The position numbers were made by a program, and so were the translations under genes. Of a stretch of 64,000 nt of DNA, positions 62,990 to 64,000 are shown piece by piece. Source of the stretch: Foliamicus sp965115835 (lineage in GTDB: Bacteria > Pseudomonadota > Gammaproteobacteria > Steroidobacterales > Foliamicaceae); contig OZ220471.1 of assembly GCA_965115835.1 (NCBI GenBank), positions 2,046,001 through 2,110,000 of the forward strand, in the 5' to 3' direction. The stretch's first letter is position 1, and each line of letters begins with the position of its first letter. The notes beneath the pieces were generated by a model. That model was not told the DNA's origin. It searched no databases and saw only the letters and a list, made by a program, of their open reading frames with translations.

Positions 62990-63873
62990 CGACGATGCCA
63001 CCAGGGCGGCGGCGTGGCTGTGCGCTGGCCGTCGCCTTTCTGTTGAAGCTGTATGCGGGCCTTGCGGCGGGCGAACCGGCGGCGGGCGCGCGGATCCTGG
63101 AGGCTGCCGACCACGCCGAACTGACCGCCGCGATGTCGGCGGACGGGGTGGTTCGGGTGGCGCTGCTGGACGACCGGATTGTGCGGGTGATCCGCGCGCC
63201 GGGCGGGTTCGCGGTGGAACACGATCCGGATGCGGGCGATCTGTATCTGAGTCGCCTGCCGGAGCCTGCCGCCCCCCGAGGGTCTGACAACCCTCAGGGG
63301 TCTACCGTCCCTCAGGAGTCTGTTGCCGCTCAGGGGTTTGCCGCCCCTCAGGGGTTTGCCGTCCCTCAGGGACCTGCGTCGCAGGCGGCGCTGTTTATCG
63401 GTTCCGAGAAAGGCCGGACCTATCGTCTGACGCTGACCCCCGTTGCGGGCGGTCCGGCGCAGATCCTGATCCGCAACGCGGGCGTACAAAACGAGGATCC
63501 GGCGCCGCCCGTGCCCGAGGCAGACCGCATGGCGGCCATCGCCGGGCTGATCCGGGCGGTGGCGGGCGGAGAACCCTCTGAAGGCCATGCGGTCGAACCG
63601 GCTGTTCTCGATCCTGCCGCCAACGGCGCCATCGTTCCGCTTTCGGTCTGGCGCGGGCCGCGTTACGAGGCGGTAGTGCTCACGCTGGCCGCCGGCGCTC
63701 CGTCGAGCGCTCCAGAGCTGGCCGCGCAGTTGGGGCCGGATGTCGCGGCGGTATGGATCGTGCCTGCGAGCGACGGGGCGGCGGCCGGCAGTCCGTCAAG
63801 AAGCCGCTTCGCTGCCGGCCGCGACGCAGCAGACCGCGTGGCGGTGGTCGTGCGCGAGGCGGGCGAGCGATGA
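62986..63873 (+). CDS. traK: F-type T4SS protein TraK with a repeat insert
   Basis: A 295-residue VirB9-like secretin subunit. The ATG at 62986 overlaps the traE stop. A signal-like hydrophobic start (LAVAFLLKLYAGLAAG) precedes the N-terminal domain (VVRVALLDDRIVRVI; DLYLSRLPEP). A low-complexity Pro/Gln-rich insert made of short repeats follows at about residues 98-130. Then comes a C-terminal part with the YRLTLTPV segment. In F-type systems TraK forms the outer-membrane core with TraV and TraB. Confidence 0.84.
   Translation: MTTMPPGRRRGCALAVAFLLKLYAGLAAGEPAAGARILEAADHAELTAAMSADGVVRVALLDDRIVRVIRAPGGFAVEHDPDAGDLYLSRLPEPAAPRGSDNPQGSTVPQESVAAQGFAAPQGFAVPQGPASQAALFIGSEKGRTYRLTLTPVAGGPAQILIRNAGVQNEDPAPPVPEADRMAAIAGLIRAVAGGEPSEGHAVEPAVLDPAANGAIVPLSVWRGPRYEAVVLTLAAGAPSSAPELAAQLGPDVAAVWIVPASDGAAAGSPSRSRFAAGRDAADRVAVVVREAGER
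63275..63372 (+). repeat. Short tandem repeats inside traK
   Basis: About five imperfect 18-21-bp units of the CCTCAGGGGTTTGCCG type encode the PQG/AQGFA-rich linker of TraK. Frame is kept. Confidence 0.75.
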
Positions 63874-64000
63874 AGCGCGAGAAGCCCGATCCGACCCGCC
63901 TGCGCCCCCGCCCGGCGGGGTCCGATGCGCCGGACGGCGGCGCCCGGCAGGTGCGCAGCCGCCAGATCCTGCTGTTCTCGGCAGTGGCGGCGGCGGCGCT
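63870..64000 (+). CDS. traB: TraB, 5' part only
   Basis: The ATG at 63870 overlaps the traK stop. The first ~43 residues include a basic cytoplasmic tail and the start of a membrane helix (ILLFSAVAAAAL), as in the VirB10-like TraB. The gene continues past the end of the window. Confidence 0.7.
   Translation, partial: MKREKPDPTRLRPRPAGSDAPDGGARQVRSRQILLFSAVAAAA

Overview
The window is high-GC DNA that reads as a chromosomal segment of an uncultured, probably gammaproteobacterial, Gram-negative bacterium. The basis is the set of gene neighbourhoods: coaD-rsmD, ftsEX, tatABC followed by dtd, mutM, a TonB-dependent receptor, and an F-type conjugation operon. I could not run any search, so the taxonomic placement is an inference.

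Layout. (1) 0.2-4.3 kb: an accessory cassette of unrecognised genes on the minus strand (a secreted protein, an interrupted gene, a small membrane protein and an AAA/STAND-like ATPase). An intact IS element with perfect 16-bp ends and a 9-bp target duplication splits the second gene. (2) 4.9-11.4 kb: core genes mutM, ggt, coaD, rsmD, ftsE, ftsX and an ABC ATPase with no permease beside it. (3) 11.5-20.2 kb: one compact arginine operon, argR-argG-(P-loop protein)-argC-argD-argF'-argB-argH-thioesterase, in which every gene overlaps the next. The carbamoyltransferase is of the N-acylornithine type, and its specificity position looks closer to the succinylornithine enzymes. No N-acylglutamate synthase of a known type is present. 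A P-loop protein with DUF1611/DgcN-like features sits in the operon and is a good candidate for that role. (4) 20.2-31.2 kb: a lipoprotein, tatABC (TatB has a VNTR tail), dtd, an OPT-type transporter, a DUF1330 protein, a hotdog thioesterase, a HIT protein, an acyl-CoA dehydrogenase, a true formylglycine-generating enzyme divergent from a TonB receptor, and a small Cys-rich exported protein. (5) 31.4-34.0 kb: decayed defence genes (a C-terminal HsdR fragment and another N-truncated gene). (6) 34.1-59.5 kb: a single 25.4-kb reading frame for an ~8480-residue autotransporter built of Calx-beta, PKD/cadherin-like and FN3-like modules. It includes five near-identical 1.32-kb tandem repeats, and a run of 30 G lies just upstream of its annotated start. 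(7) 60.3-64 kb: a LexA/CI-like (S24) repressor divergent from an HTH gene and the start of an F-type conjugation operon (traA, traL, traE, traK, traB partial), the edge of an integrative conjugative element or plasmid-like region.

The most interesting points are the non-standard arginine operon, the giant repeat-built autotransporter with a possible poly-G contingency tract, and the IS-interrupted unknown cassette at the left end.
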